Below are positions 34,177 to 42,206 of a stretch of 64,000 nucleotides of DNA, piece after piece. This DNA comes from Amycolatopsis japonica (lineage in GTDB: Bacteria; Actinomycetota; Actinomycetes; Mycobacteriales; Pseudonocardiaceae), in NCBI RefSeq assembly GCF_000732925.1, contig NZ_CP008953.1:248001-312000 (forward strand), given 5' to 3'. Within the stretch, counting starts at the first letter, position 1, and each line of letters opens with the position of its first letter. Made by a program: the position numbers and the translations under genes. Below the pieces are notes generated by a model. That model did no database searches. It saw only the letters and a list, made by a program, of their open reading frames with translations, and was not told where the DNA came from.

Positions 34177-34893
34177 ATGACACAGACAGCCCGGGTCGCC
34201 CTGGTCGGCGACCGATCGGACGGCGTCCGCTCCCATGTCCGCATCCCGATGCTCTTCGAGCGGCTCGCCGAACGCGACGGCCTCGAACTCGACGCCTATT
34301 GGATCCCGACGGACGCTGTCGGCGACCTCACCGGTTTCGACGCCGTCTGGCTGGTGCCCGGCAGTCCTTACCGGTCCGAATCCGGTGCGATCGAGACCGT
34401 GCGTGCCGCCCGCGAGAACGGCATCCCGTTCCTCGGTACCTGCGCCGGATTCCAGCACGCGCTGCTGGAATTCGCGCGGAACGTCTGTGGTCTCGGCGGA
34501 ATCGGGCACGCGGAGAACGCGCCGGACGCGGAAGAGCGGTTGATCGTCCCGCTCGCGTGTTCGCTCGTCGGGCACGAAGGCGCGGTCCACGTCACGCCGG
34601 GCACCTTGGCGGCACGGGTTCTGGGGGCGGAGCGTTCCGTTGAGCGGTACCACTGTTCGTACGGTCTCGACGCCCGGCATCTGGACACCTTGGCGGCGGG
34701 CGGCGTGGTCTTCAGCGGATTCGACGGCGATGGCGACGCGCGGATCGCGGAACTGCCGGAGCACCCGTTCTTCCTGGCGACGCTGTTCCAGCCGGAACTC
34801 GCCGGCGACGGAACCCGGCCGCATCCGGTCGTCCGCGCCTTCGCTTCGGCCGCCACGGAGCACGCGAATCTGACCGTCCACAGTGGACACTGA
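34177..34893 (+). CDS. CTP synthase C-terminal-like glutamine amidotransferase domain protein
   Basis: A 238-residue stand-alone class-I glutamine amidotransferase-like protein, related to the CTP synthase C-terminus. The oxyanion and nucleophile region is PFLGTCAGFQHALLEF, with Cys at 89. The triad segment normally containing F-H-P-E reads LFQPEL, so the catalytic His is Gln205 while the Glu is retained at 207. There is no synthase domain. It may be a non-hydrolytic homologue; its role is unknown. The divergent LysR gene probably controls it. Confidence 0.8.
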   Translation: MTQTARVALVGDRSDGVRSHVRIPMLFERLAERDGLELDAYWIPTDAVGDLTGFDAVWLVPGSPYRSESGAIETVRAARENGIPFLGTCAGFQHALLEFARNVCGLGGIGHAENAPDAEERLIVPLACSLVGHEGAVHVTPGTLAARVLGAERSVERYHCSYGLDARHLDTLAAGGVVFSGFDGDGDARIAELPEHPFFLATLFQPELAGDGTRPHPVVRAFASAATEHANLTVHSGH

Positions 34894-34965
34894 CGGTCGT
34901 CGTGGGCCGGATGGCCGCTGACACTGCGGAAGTGATCGACTACCGTGAGCCAAGGGGAGGGGCTC

Positions 34966-36228
34966 ATGGAGAAGGGGGATTCCGCTCGGGGCACCGCGTT
35001 CAGGGCCGCTTTCGCGGTCGGCGAGTTCCGTGCGTTGTGGGCGGCCGAGGCGCTTTCGCAGGCCGGTGACCAGCTGGCCAGGGTCGCGTTGTCGGTGCTG
35101 GTCTGGGAAAGAACGGCGTCGGCCGGGCTGACCGGGCTCACCTACGGCCTGACGTATCTGCCGACGCTGATCGGCGGCACGCTGTTCGCCGGTCTGGCGG
35201 ACCGGTATTCGCGGCGGACGGTGATGATCGTCTGCGACCTGGTGCGCGCGGCGATCGCGGCGCTGATGGCCGTCCCGGGGATACCGCTGCCGGTCCTGGC
35301 CGGACTGCTGGTGATCCTGACGATGGCGGGCGGTCCGTTCCGGGCGGCGCAGCTCGCGTTGCTCCCGGACGTCCTCGAAGGCGACCGGTACGTCGCCGGT
35401 CTCGCGGTCCGGACGATCACCATCCAAACGGCACAGCTGGCCGGATTCGGCGGTGGCGGACTGGTGATCGGGCTCGTGACGCCCTACTGGGGACTGGTGA
35501 TCGACGCGGTGACCTTTGTGGTCTCGGCGCTGCTCGTGTCCGTCGGGGTGCGCCGCCGAGGGCCCGCCGCCACGGAATCTTCGGTGAAAAGCCGTGTGGC
35601 GCGGGCTTTCAGTGGCGAAGGCGCCAAGGAACTGTGGCAGGGCAAGGGAATCCGGGTGCTCTTCGGGTTGAAGATGCTCGCCGGGTTCGCCATCGCGCCG
35701 GAAGGGCTCGCGGCACCGCTCGCCGTCGGGCTCGGGGCGGGCAGTTTCGCGGTCGGACTTATTCTCGCGGCCGATCCGATCGGTTCGGTAATAGGTTCGT
35801 GGATCTTCACGAAATGGGTTCCGGCACGACGGAAAACGCGAATCGTCGGGATTCTCGCCATCGCATCCGTCGTTCCTTTGGTGTTCGTCTTCTTTCGCCC
35901 GTCATTACCCGTCTGCCTCGCGCTGATCGGGCTCAGCGGGGCCTTCGCGGCGCCGTACCACCTGCAGGCCGTCGCGTTGATGGCCCGCGCGGTGCCGGAC
36001 GGCGTCCGGGCGCAGGTGATGGGCCTGACCTCGACGAGTTTGGTGACCGTGCAAGGAATCGGGATCATGCTCGCGGGCGGTCTCGCCCAGTTGACCGGTC
36101 CGTTCGTGGCCGTCGGGGTGGCCGCGACGGTGGCCGTCGCGTCGGCGGGACCGATGGCGATGGCGTGGAAACGGGCCATCGCCACCGGCCCCGATGTATG
36201 GCTCCCGGCCGGGAGCCGAACCGGCTGA
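34966..36228 (+). CDS. MFS transporter (drug/efflux type)
   Basis: A 420-residue, 12-TM major facilitator. N-terminal FRALWAAEALSQAGDQLARV and the loop LADRYSRRTVMIVCDLVRA (motif A-like) are typical of the enterobactin-exporter/macrolide-efflux branch. GGGGAGG before the ATG at 34966 decides the start over an upstream in-frame codon. The substrate is unknown. Confidence 0.88.
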   Translation: MEKGDSARGTAFRAAFAVGEFRALWAAEALSQAGDQLARVALSVLVWERTASAGLTGLTYGLTYLPTLIGGTLFAGLADRYSRRTVMIVCDLVRAAIAALMAVPGIPLPVLAGLLVILTMAGGPFRAAQLALLPDVLEGDRYVAGLAVRTITIQTAQLAGFGGGGLVIGLVTPYWGLVIDAVTFVVSALLVSVGVRRRGPAATESSVKSRVARAFSGEGAKELWQGKGIRVLFGLKMLAGFAIAPEGLAAPLAVGLGAGSFAVGLILAADPIGSVIGSWIFTKWVPARRKTRIVGILAIASVVPLVFVFFRPSLPVCLALIGLSGAFAAPYHLQAVALMARAVPDGVRAQVMGLTSTSLVTVQGIGIMLAGGLAQLTGPFVAVGVAATVAVASAGPMAMAWKRAIATGPDVWLPAGSRTG

Positions 36229-36368
36229 ATTGGTGGGATCAGTCCTCGCGACCGTTCATGATGGTCCTCCCTCCCACTGCTCCATCTGTGTGTTCCGGAA
36301 ATGACTCGAGCCACCCTCAGTACTACCTCGGATACATTGAAATGTGTACGGAAGGGGGACCGGTGACG

Positions 36369-37658
36369 ATGATTATGGGGGATGTCGAACTCGCCGGAGA
36401 AGGGGCCGGCACACGTCTGAGAGCCAGGGTCCGACGCTGGGAATTATGGTCCGGACCACGCGGTGTTCCCGCGGTTTTTCTTGTGGTGGAAGGCCTCGCG
36501 GCGGCAGTCGCCGTAATCGCCTTGCTCCGATCGAACTACGAGACTACGGAATTCGTCCGATTTGGATCACTGCTCGGCCTCGCTGTTCTGCAGGCCGAGC
36601 TTTCGCGTTCGGTGGAACGGTTGCGGCGCACGCTGTGCGACCGGCCGCATATCAACATGACTTCGGTGTGGACGTTCGCGGGGGTGCTCGTCCTGCCGTC
36701 CGGGCTCGCGCTCGCCCTCGGTCTGCTCATCTACCTGCATCTTTGGTTCCGGGTGTGGCGGGGGATGAGCCACCGCCCGGCCTACCGCGTCGTGTACTGC
36801 GCGGCGGCGATCGTGATCTCCTGCCTGGCCGCGGGGGCCATCGTCGCCGGCTGGAACGGACTGCCCGTCGGGTTCGCCGGCTCGCTCAAGATCGTCGAAG
36901 CGGCGGCAGTGTTCACCGTGGTCAACGCGTTCATCGTGGCGCTCTCGGTGTACCTGCACACCGGGGCGAGGTCGCTGCGGTCGCTGTTCGGCACCGGTGA
37001 CGACAACCTGCTGGAGGTCACCACCCTGGTGCTCGGGACCTCGACCGCGCTGGGCATCGTGCACGCGCCCGCGCTCGTCCCGTTCGTGCTGCTCCCGGTG
37101 CTGGTGCTGCACCGCAGCGTGCTGGTGCGGCAACTGGAGATCGCGGCGAACATCGACGGCAAGACCGGCGTCCTGAACGCGCACGCGTGGCACGCGCTGA
37201 GCGAACGGGAGCTGTCGTCGGCGGCGAGGGCGAAGAGCAAACTCGGCGTGCTGATGCTCGATCTCGACCATTTCAAGCAGGTCAACGACGTCTACGGGCA
37301 TCTCGCGGGCGACGTCGTGCTCAAGGTCGTCGCGAAGACGATCTCCGAGCACGTACGCGACTACGACTCCGTCGGCCGCTTCGGTGGCGAGGAGTTCGTC
37401 GTGCTGCTGCCCGGCGCGACGGAGACCGAGGTGCTCCCCGTGGCCGAGCGGGTCCGCCGGGCGGTGATGGCGATCGAGGTCGAGGTCGTGACCGCGTCGG
37501 GGCCCCGGGTCGTGCGAGGGCTTTCGGTGTCCATCGGCGCGGCGGTGTACCCGTCGGGCGGGACCGTCCTGGAGCGGCTGCTGCACGTCGCCGACTCCGC
37601 GCTCTACCAGGCGAAGAACAGTGGGCGGAACCGCGTCGTGTCCCTCGCGGCCGCCTGA
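36369..37658 (+). CDS. Membrane-bound GGDEF diguanylate cyclase
   Basis: A protein of about 429 residues. Residues ~25-270 contain six to eight TM helices. The GGDEF domain (~275-425) has LMLDLDHFKQVNDVYGHLAG, the catalytic GRFGGEEF, and RDYD exactly five residues before GGEEF, which is a c-di-GMP inhibitory I-site. It is therefore predicted to be active and feedback-controlled. GGAAGGGGGA favours the ATG at 36369 (alternatives 36342, 36363, 36375). c-di-GMP could act through BldD-type regulators in this phylum (inference). Confidence 0.9.
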   Translation: MIMGDVELAGEGAGTRLRARVRRWELWSGPRGVPAVFLVVEGLAAAVAVIALLRSNYETTEFVRFGSLLGLAVLQAELSRSVERLRRTLCDRPHINMTSVWTFAGVLVLPSGLALALGLLIYLHLWFRVWRGMSHRPAYRVVYCAAAIVISCLAAGAIVAGWNGLPVGFAGSLKIVEAAAVFTVVNAFIVALSVYLHTGARSLRSLFGTGDDNLLEVTTLVLGTSTALGIVHAPALVPFVLLPVLVLHRSVLVRQLEIAANIDGKTGVLNAHAWHALSERELSSAARAKSKLGVLMLDLDHFKQVNDVYGHLAGDVVLKVVAKTISEHVRDYDSVGRFGGEEFVVLLPGATETEVLPVAERVRRAVMAIEVEVVTASGPRVVRGLSVSIGAAVYPSGGTVLERLLHVADSALYQAKNSGRNRVVSLAAA

Positions 37659-37702
37659 CCGCCTCGTGAGTGGTGAGGGCGGGCAGGGCACGTTGGTCGA
37701 AG

Positions 37703-37757
37703 GTCCGTGAAGGCCCCCTTGCCTACCCTCAAGGTAGGGAAGGAGGCCTTCACGGAC
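37703..37757. repeat. Intergenic palindrome family 2 (copy 2)
   Basis: Arms of 27 nt (37703-37729 and 37731-37757) share the family core GTGAAGGCCCCCTT / AAGGAGGCCTTCAC with a few mismatches. The inner part differs from copies 1 and 3 (GCCTACCCT). It follows the diguanylate cyclase stop by ~45 bp. Confidence 0.75.
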
Positions 37758-37817
37758 TACGCGATCGCCACCGCAGCCCCAGCAACACCACCAGGCCCCG
37801 CAGTCGCAGCGGTGGCG

Positions 37818-37866
37818 CGTGAAGGCCCCCTTCACTGCGCTAGACGCAGTGAAGGAGGCCTTCACG
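37818..37866. repeat. Intergenic palindrome family 2 (copy 3)
   Basis: 22-bp arms (37818-37839 and 37845-37866; CGTGAAGGCCCCCTTCACTG) pair with one mismatch. The centre GCGCTAGACGCAGTGAAGG is shared with copy 1 at 23146. It is tandem with copy 2, about 60 bp away, in the space between the convergent cyclase and cassette B ends. Confidence 0.85.
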
Positions 37867-37889
37867 TACTTCAGGGGCGAGCAAGGGTG

Positions 37890-38414
37890 CTACCAGGGCG
37901 AGTTCTCTTCGTCGTCCGGCGCTTCGTGACGCCGTTCCCGAGGGGCCTGCGGCGGAGGCGGAGCGTCGGTCGAGGCCGCCGGAGGTGCGGGCGGCGGCGG
38001 AGGCGGCTCTTCCTCCTCGATCTCGGGGAAGCGGCTGCGCAGGGTTCCGATCATCAGCGACCTGGTCTCCTGGTCCTCGTCGCCGAGTGATTCCTGCATG
38101 ACCTCGGCGACCTGGCCCGCGATCCCGGCCTGCGCCTGGTGCATGGTCTGCAGGATCGCCCGCGACAGTTCCTCCAGCGGGTACGTCCTGGCCTTGTTCC
38201 CGAACTCGATGTCCGTCACGCCGCCGTCCGCCCCGACGGTGATCTTCACGGCGCCGTCGGAGCTGGACGCGGTCAGCCGGAGCTGCTCCGTCCGCTCCTG
38301 GGCGGCCGCGTACCGCTGGGCCTTCTCTTCCAGCCCGGCGGCCCATCGCTCCATTTTGCGCTGGGCCTCGTCCGGGTCCAGCATGAGTTCGCCGAGCTCG
38401 TTCGCGCCGGTCAC
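37890..38414 (-). CDS. YbaB/EbfC-family protein (EspL-like), cassette B
   Basis: A 174-residue protein. The helix LDPDEAQRKMERWAAGLEEK leads to a YbaB-like beta core (VKITVGADGGVTDIEFG) and a C-terminal helix with HQAQAGIAGQVAEVM, then an acidic, Pro-rich tail. YbaB-like proteins such as EspL occur in ESX-1 loci. The GTG start overlaps the EspC-like stop by 4 bp, with GGAGGAAA upstream. Last gene of the cassette B operon. Confidence 0.85.
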   Translation of the reverse strand: MTGANELGELMLDPDEAQRKMERWAAGLEEKAQRYAAAQERTEQLRLTASSSDGAVKITVGADGGVTDIEFGNKARTYPLEELSRAILQTMHQAQAGIAGQVAEVMQESLGDEDQETRSLMIGTLRSRFPEIEEEEPPPPPPAPPAASTDAPPPPQAPRERRHEAPDDEENSPW

Positions 38415-38740
38415 TTCTTTCCTCCGATGTTCAAGGCGGAGAAGTCCGCTTTGAACGGTTCCGCGTTGGTCTTGTCACCGTCTACATAGGACTTGGCGGC
38501 GGTGCGGACGTTGTCGGCCGTCGCCTGAATCCCTTCCACGGCCGCCTTGATCGTCTCCGCCGCGCGTTCGCCCGCCGGGTTGACGATCGGCGGCAGGAAC
38601 GCGCACAGCAGGCCGTACGCGTCCGCCGACATCGCCGAACCGGTCGCGGCGTGCGCGGTGTTCAGCCGGTCCACGAGCCCGTCGAGATGGCTCGCGTGCG
38701 CGGTCAGGTCGTCCGGGTCGACCTCGAACGAGGCCGTCAC
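38411..38740 (-). CDS. EspC-like type VII secretion target, cassette B
   Basis: A 109-residue helical hairpin of the ESX-1 EspC-like kind (SFEVDPDDLTAHASHLDGLV, then GIQATADNVRTAAKSY). The C-terminal export signal fits YxxxD at Y85-D89 (SYVDGDK). The GTG overlaps the preceding stop (GTGA) and its own stop overlaps the YbaB-like start, so production is tightly coupled. It is probably secreted with or through the cassette's WXG protein (inference). Confidence 0.83.
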   Translation of the reverse strand: MTASFEVDPDDLTAHASHLDGLVDRLNTAHAATGSAMSADAYGLLCAFLPPIVNPAGERAAETIKAAVEGIQATADNVRTAAKSYVDGDKTNAEPFKADFSALNIGGKK

Positions 38741-40722
38741 TTCCAGTCCTTGTTCTTCCAGTCGCCGATCACCGGCGGCGCCACGACCTCGTCGGCCGCG
38801 AAGAAGGACGGGTCGTCGGATTCGACGTAGTCGGCGACCTTGTGCTCCTTGTCGTCCTGGCCCTGACCCTTGCCGGCGCCGGGGGCCATCCCGCCCATCG
38901 GTCCCATGCCGCCGGGAGTACCGGGCTTGCCGCCGGACGCCGCCGCACGGGCCGCGGCCGCTTCGGCGTCCATCGCGCCCGCGCCGACGGCGCCGCCCAT
39001 GCCGAGCGAGCCGGACGCCCGTCCGGCGCCACCGAGACCGCCGCCGCCCGCGCCACCCGCACCGGTGCCGCCGCCGCCGAAGCCACTGGTCCCGCCGGTG
39101 CCGCCACCGCCGGGGATGTTCGGCATGCCGAGTTTGGGCGCGTTGTACGGCGTGCCCTTGTACGAGTTGCCGTCGGGGAACGAGGGGCCGGTGAGCCGTT
39201 CGCCGATGCCGCCGGGTCGCGGAATGGGCGGGATGTTCGGCATGACCGGCCTCGGCCCGCCGCTGGTGGGCCCGTTGGGCCCGTTCGGGAGGGGGATGTT
39301 CGGGGGCGTGAACGGAAGACCGCCGCCGGGCCGCGGTCCGCCGCTCTCCGGGATCGGGATGTTCGGCGGGGTGAACGACGGCGGCGAAACGGACGGGGGC
39401 GTGTAGCCCGTCGTGCGCGTGCTGTCGTCGATCTTGGGCATGTTCGGGAGGTTGGGGCCCGACGACGCGGCGGGCTTGTAGGTCTCGCCGCCGGTCGGCC
39501 CGTTCGGGATGGTGGGCATGTTCAGGTTGCCGCCAGGGCCGCCGCTACCGGGACCGCCGCTACCAGGACCACCGCCGCCGGGGAAGCCGCCGGGACCTCC
39601 GCCCGGGCCACCACCGGGGCCGCCGCCCGGCCCGCCGGTCGGCGAGTTGAACGGCGACACACCGCCGGGACCACCGGTCCCGCCCTGCGGCGTCCCGTCC
39701 ATCGAAGCGACAAGGCCGTCCGGGCGCGTCCGGTCCGAGGTCGCGCTGAACGGGCTGAGCTGCCCGTCGGCGCCTTCGGGCGACATCCGGTCGCGAAGCG
39801 TGCCGGCGGGCGAACCCGCGCCACCGCCGGCGGGAGTGCCCTGCATCTGCCTGGTCGCCGTCGCCAGCTTCGGCGGGGCGGGGAACGCCGGGGTGGCGAT
39901 CGCCGAGCCGACCGTGGTGTCGAAGTCGGTCATCACCTTCGCGGCCTGGTCCCGCGCGTCCTGCTGCTTCTTGAAGGTGCCGAGATCCTTCCCGAGCTGC
40001 GCCATGTAGACGTACGGGTCGGTGATCTTCTGCAGGTTGGCGTTGGCCTCCTGCACGTTGAACGCCACCGGCGGGTTCGCCGCCATCTGCTTCTGCGTCT
40101 CGTTGAGCGTCTGCGAGTGGATCTGCTGCTGCCGTCCGGCCAGCGTCGCGCCGTTCGCGGTCGAGCCGAGCCATTTGCCGACACCGGCGAGGTGCTCGCG
40201 GGCCGCGTCGCCGCCCTCGCCCTCCCAGTTGGCCGTGCTCGCGCTGATCGCCTTCGCCAGGTTGCGCTGATGCGAGGCCAGGTCGTTGCCCGCCCGGACC
40301 CACTCTTCGGAGGTCTCGCCCACCGCGGCCGGATCCGCGTTGTCCAGGATCGCGGTCTGCATCTGCTCGTGGGTGGCGTTCGCCCAGACCGTGGACGGCG
40401 GCTCGCCGGGCTTGCGGATGTCCAGGTTCTTGTCGAGACCTTCGCGCGCCTTCTCCAGCTGTCCCTCGTACATCTTCTGCGTGAAGATGTCCTTGAAGCC
40501 GTTGAGCGCCTTGTCACCCCAGCCGAGGATGTTGAAGAGGAGGTCCGTCCCGGCCGAGGCCCCGGCCCGGATCTCGTCGCCGGAGGCGGCCTCGTTCGCC
40601 AGCGGTCCGACGTAGTAGTCGGACGACGAGTCGGCCGTCGGGTCGTAGTGCGGGTCGAGCTTGTCGTAGTCGGGCGAGTTCGGGTCGGAGACCTTCGCCG
40701 TCTTCTCCTCGGATTCGGTCAC
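38737..40722 (-). CDS. WXG-domain, Gly/Pro-rich ESX-associated protein with PPVIG tail, cassette B
   Basis: A 661-residue protein. The helical domain (to ~280) includes the WXG turn STANWEGEGGDAAREHL (W166). A long Gly/Pro-rich region follows, with repeated Pro-aliphatic runs such as PPSFTPPNIPIPE and PFTPPNIPLPN, and Met/Gly patches. The tail VADYVESDDPSFF then APPVIGDW matches those at 4591-6048 and 57113-58246. The GTG at 40722 has GGAGAG upstream. It lies 11 bp after the YxxxD partner. It is probably an ESX substrate or surface protein chaperoned by the 41175 EspG (inference). Confidence 0.75.
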   Translation of the reverse strand: MTESEEKTAKVSDPNSPDYDKLDPHYDPTADSSSDYYVGPLANEAASGDEIRAGASAGTDLLFNILGWGDKALNGFKDIFTQKMYEGQLEKAREGLDKNLDIRKPGEPPSTVWANATHEQMQTAILDNADPAAVGETSEEWVRAGNDLASHQRNLAKAISASTANWEGEGGDAAREHLAGVGKWLGSTANGATLAGRQQQIHSQTLNETQKQMAANPPVAFNVQEANANLQKITDPYVYMAQLGKDLGTFKKQQDARDQAAKVMTDFDTTVGSAIATPAFPAPPKLATATRQMQGTPAGGGAGSPAGTLRDRMSPEGADGQLSPFSATSDRTRPDGLVASMDGTPQGGTGGPGGVSPFNSPTGGPGGGPGGGPGGGPGGFPGGGGPGSGGPGSGGPGGNLNMPTIPNGPTGGETYKPAASSGPNLPNMPKIDDSTRTTGYTPPSVSPPSFTPPNIPIPESGGPRPGGGLPFTPPNIPLPNGPNGPTSGGPRPVMPNIPPIPRPGGIGERLTGPSFPDGNSYKGTPYNAPKLGMPNIPGGGGTGGTSGFGGGGTGAGGAGGGGLGGAGRASGSLGMGGAVGAGAMDAEAAAARAAASGGKPGTPGGMGPMGGMAPGAGKGQGQDDKEHKVADYVESDDPSFFAADEVVAPPVIGDWKNKDWK

Positions 40723-40733
40723 AGGTCTCTCCT

Positions 40734-41144
40734 TCAGATCTCGGTGTCGATCCGCTTCAGGTCACGCTGGTTCTGCGTGTCGCGTTCCCGGTAGTTCCGC
40801 TGGGCGAGCTCGATCGCCTCGATGTAAGTGGGGAACTCGGCGCGAGCGGCCTGGAGCTGGGTGAGCAGACCTTGCGCGTCCGTCGCGGTGCCGTGCATGT
40901 GCTCGGACACCCAGCGGGCGGTCGCGGTGGAGCTCATCGGCGGCGACTTCTGCAGCTTGGTCAGCGCGCTCCAGCGCTCTTCGAGGCTGTCGATCACACC
41001 CTGGAGTGAACGGATCATCTCCTGGCCGGTGGTCTCGTCGACGGCGAAGCCGCCCTGCTTGGCCATCTCCTTCAGCCGCGCGCTCGCGAACGCCACCTTG
41101 CGCGCCGCCATCATCGGCTGCAGTTCTTGTGCTTCCTCGGTCAA
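40734..41144 (-). CDS. Helical ESX substrate/partner with YxxxD signal, cassette B
   Basis: A 136-residue, all-helical protein without a signal peptide. GGFAVDETTGQEMI (31-44) corresponds to GGFKITSEGVKPLL in the cassette A partner. The last helix carries YRERD (Y118-D122), a YxxxD secretion motif. The TTG start at 41144 is supported by GAGAGGA upstream. It sits between EspG and the WXG protein, as expected for a PE-like partner (inference). Confidence 0.7.
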   Translation of the reverse strand: MTEEAQELQPMMAARKVAFASARLKEMAKQGGFAVDETTGQEMIRSLQGVIDSLEERWSALTKLQKSPPMSSTATARWVSEHMHGTATDAQGLLTQLQAARAEFPTYIEAIELAQRNYRERDTQNQRDLKRIDTEI

Positions 41145-41174
41145 CGGAGGGTCCTCTCGCCGGATTCAGGAAGG

Positions 41175-42026
41175 TCAGTAGATGTCCGCGATGGCGTCCC
41201 GGATCGCGTTCGCCACGCCCGATTGACTGGCCGGGTCGTAGTGCCCGATCACGGCGCCGGAGGCCTCGTCGGTCTCGGTCCGGATCAGGTACCGGCCGTC
41301 TTCGGTGTCGAGCCAGCTCAACGGCGTCGACCGGAGCCGTTCGCCGCGGCGGCCGATCCCGCTCACGATGATGTAGCCACCGCCGAGGCGGGTCCCGGAC
41401 AGCACCTTCTCCAGGACCTCGACGTCGCTCTCGTCGTTGCGCGGCGCCGCGGTCTCCGGCCGGGCGCGGACGACGCCGGTGAACTGGAGGTTGCCGAACG
41501 CGTCGGTCTCTTCCTCGTCGAACTCGGCTTCGGCCTGGCGGCGCGCGGCCATCGCGGAGACGGCGCGCTCCTCCTTCTGCACGAGCGTGCGGCGGCCGGT
41601 CGACGCGGGGCGCATCCGCGGCAGGACCCCGGAGAGGACCTCGACCAGCTCTTCGTCGTCGAAGAGCGCGAACTGCAGGAGGTCTTCGCCGTGGGCCTGC
41701 GTGATGCCGAGCGCCTGCCTGCCGTCGGTGAGCGCGAGGACGGCGATGTCCTGGCCGATACCGTCGATACCGTTGATCGAAACGGTGATCCGGTGGTTCC
41801 CGAGCAGCGCGAACGCGGTGCGGACGGCCTGGTTCAGCTCGCCGTCGATCGACAGGCGGCGCCGTTCGAGATCGGTATAGACCTTCCGGATGATCGCGGA
41901 GTACCGCTCCGGGTCGATCGAAGTGTTCTGGACGCGCAAGGGAAACAAGCGGGCATCGACGCCAAGCGCCCGCCCGACCACTGTCGCCTCGACCGTCCCC
42001 AGCGCGAAATCGGCTCGCTCAGCCAT
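41175..42026 (-). CDS. EspG-family ESX chaperone, cassette B
   Basis: A 283-residue EspG-family protein. The N-terminal beta-helix unit reads ALGTVEATVVGRALGVDARLFPLRV in outline. A central charged helical insert (VQKEERAVSAMAARRQ) precedes the C-terminal core with LSWLDTEDGRYLI, matching LAWFDTEAGRFMM in cassette A and LTWVDTPDGRYGL in cassette C. It begins the minus-strand cassette B operon. Confidence 0.83.
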   Translation of the reverse strand: MAERADFALGTVEATVVGRALGVDARLFPLRVQNTSIDPERYSAIIRKVYTDLERRRLSIDGELNQAVRTAFALLGNHRITVSINGIDGIGQDIAVLALTDGRQALGITQAHGEDLLQFALFDDEELVEVLSGVLPRMRPASTGRRTLVQKEERAVSAMAARRQAEAEFDEEETDAFGNLQFTGVVRARPETAAPRNDESDVEVLEKVLSGTRLGGGYIIVSGIGRRGERLRSTPLSWLDTEDGRYLIRTETDEASGAVIGHYDPASQSGVANAIRDAIADIY

Positions 42027-42148
42027 GCTTCTGCGCTACTCCCTCACGGGGTCGGGCCCCGACTTTGTTAATGGCCAAAACAAACTAGCACAGCGCATGA
42101 ACCTACGGAACCATACGTACACGGCTGAACACGATGGAATGGATCACC

Positions 42149-42164
42149 GTGCCCGATCGGGCAC
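42149..42164. promoter_or_regulatory. 16-bp perfect palindrome upstream of cassette B
   Basis: GTGCCCGATCGGGCAC is fully self-complementary, lies 123 bp upstream of the cassette B EspG start, and is followed by TTTT on the plus strand. It could be an operator for cassette B or a short terminator region for luxR. Nothing else in the 180-bp gap is recognisable. Confidence 0.35.
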
Positions 42165-42206
42165 TTTTCCTGCCCCTAAAGGAATAACGGCCTGTTCACC
42201 GGCGCG

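Noticed and set aside
32560..35427. 955-codon minus-strand open frame
   Set aside because: Runs opposite several well-supported genes (hypothetical membrane protein, amidotransferase, MFS) and is low-complexity; a GC-driven spurious frame.
38842..40794. 650-codon plus-strand frame opposite the cassette B WXG protein
   Set aside because: Mirror of the Gly/Pro-rich repeat region; the minus-strand frame has operon overlaps, start signals and conserved tails.
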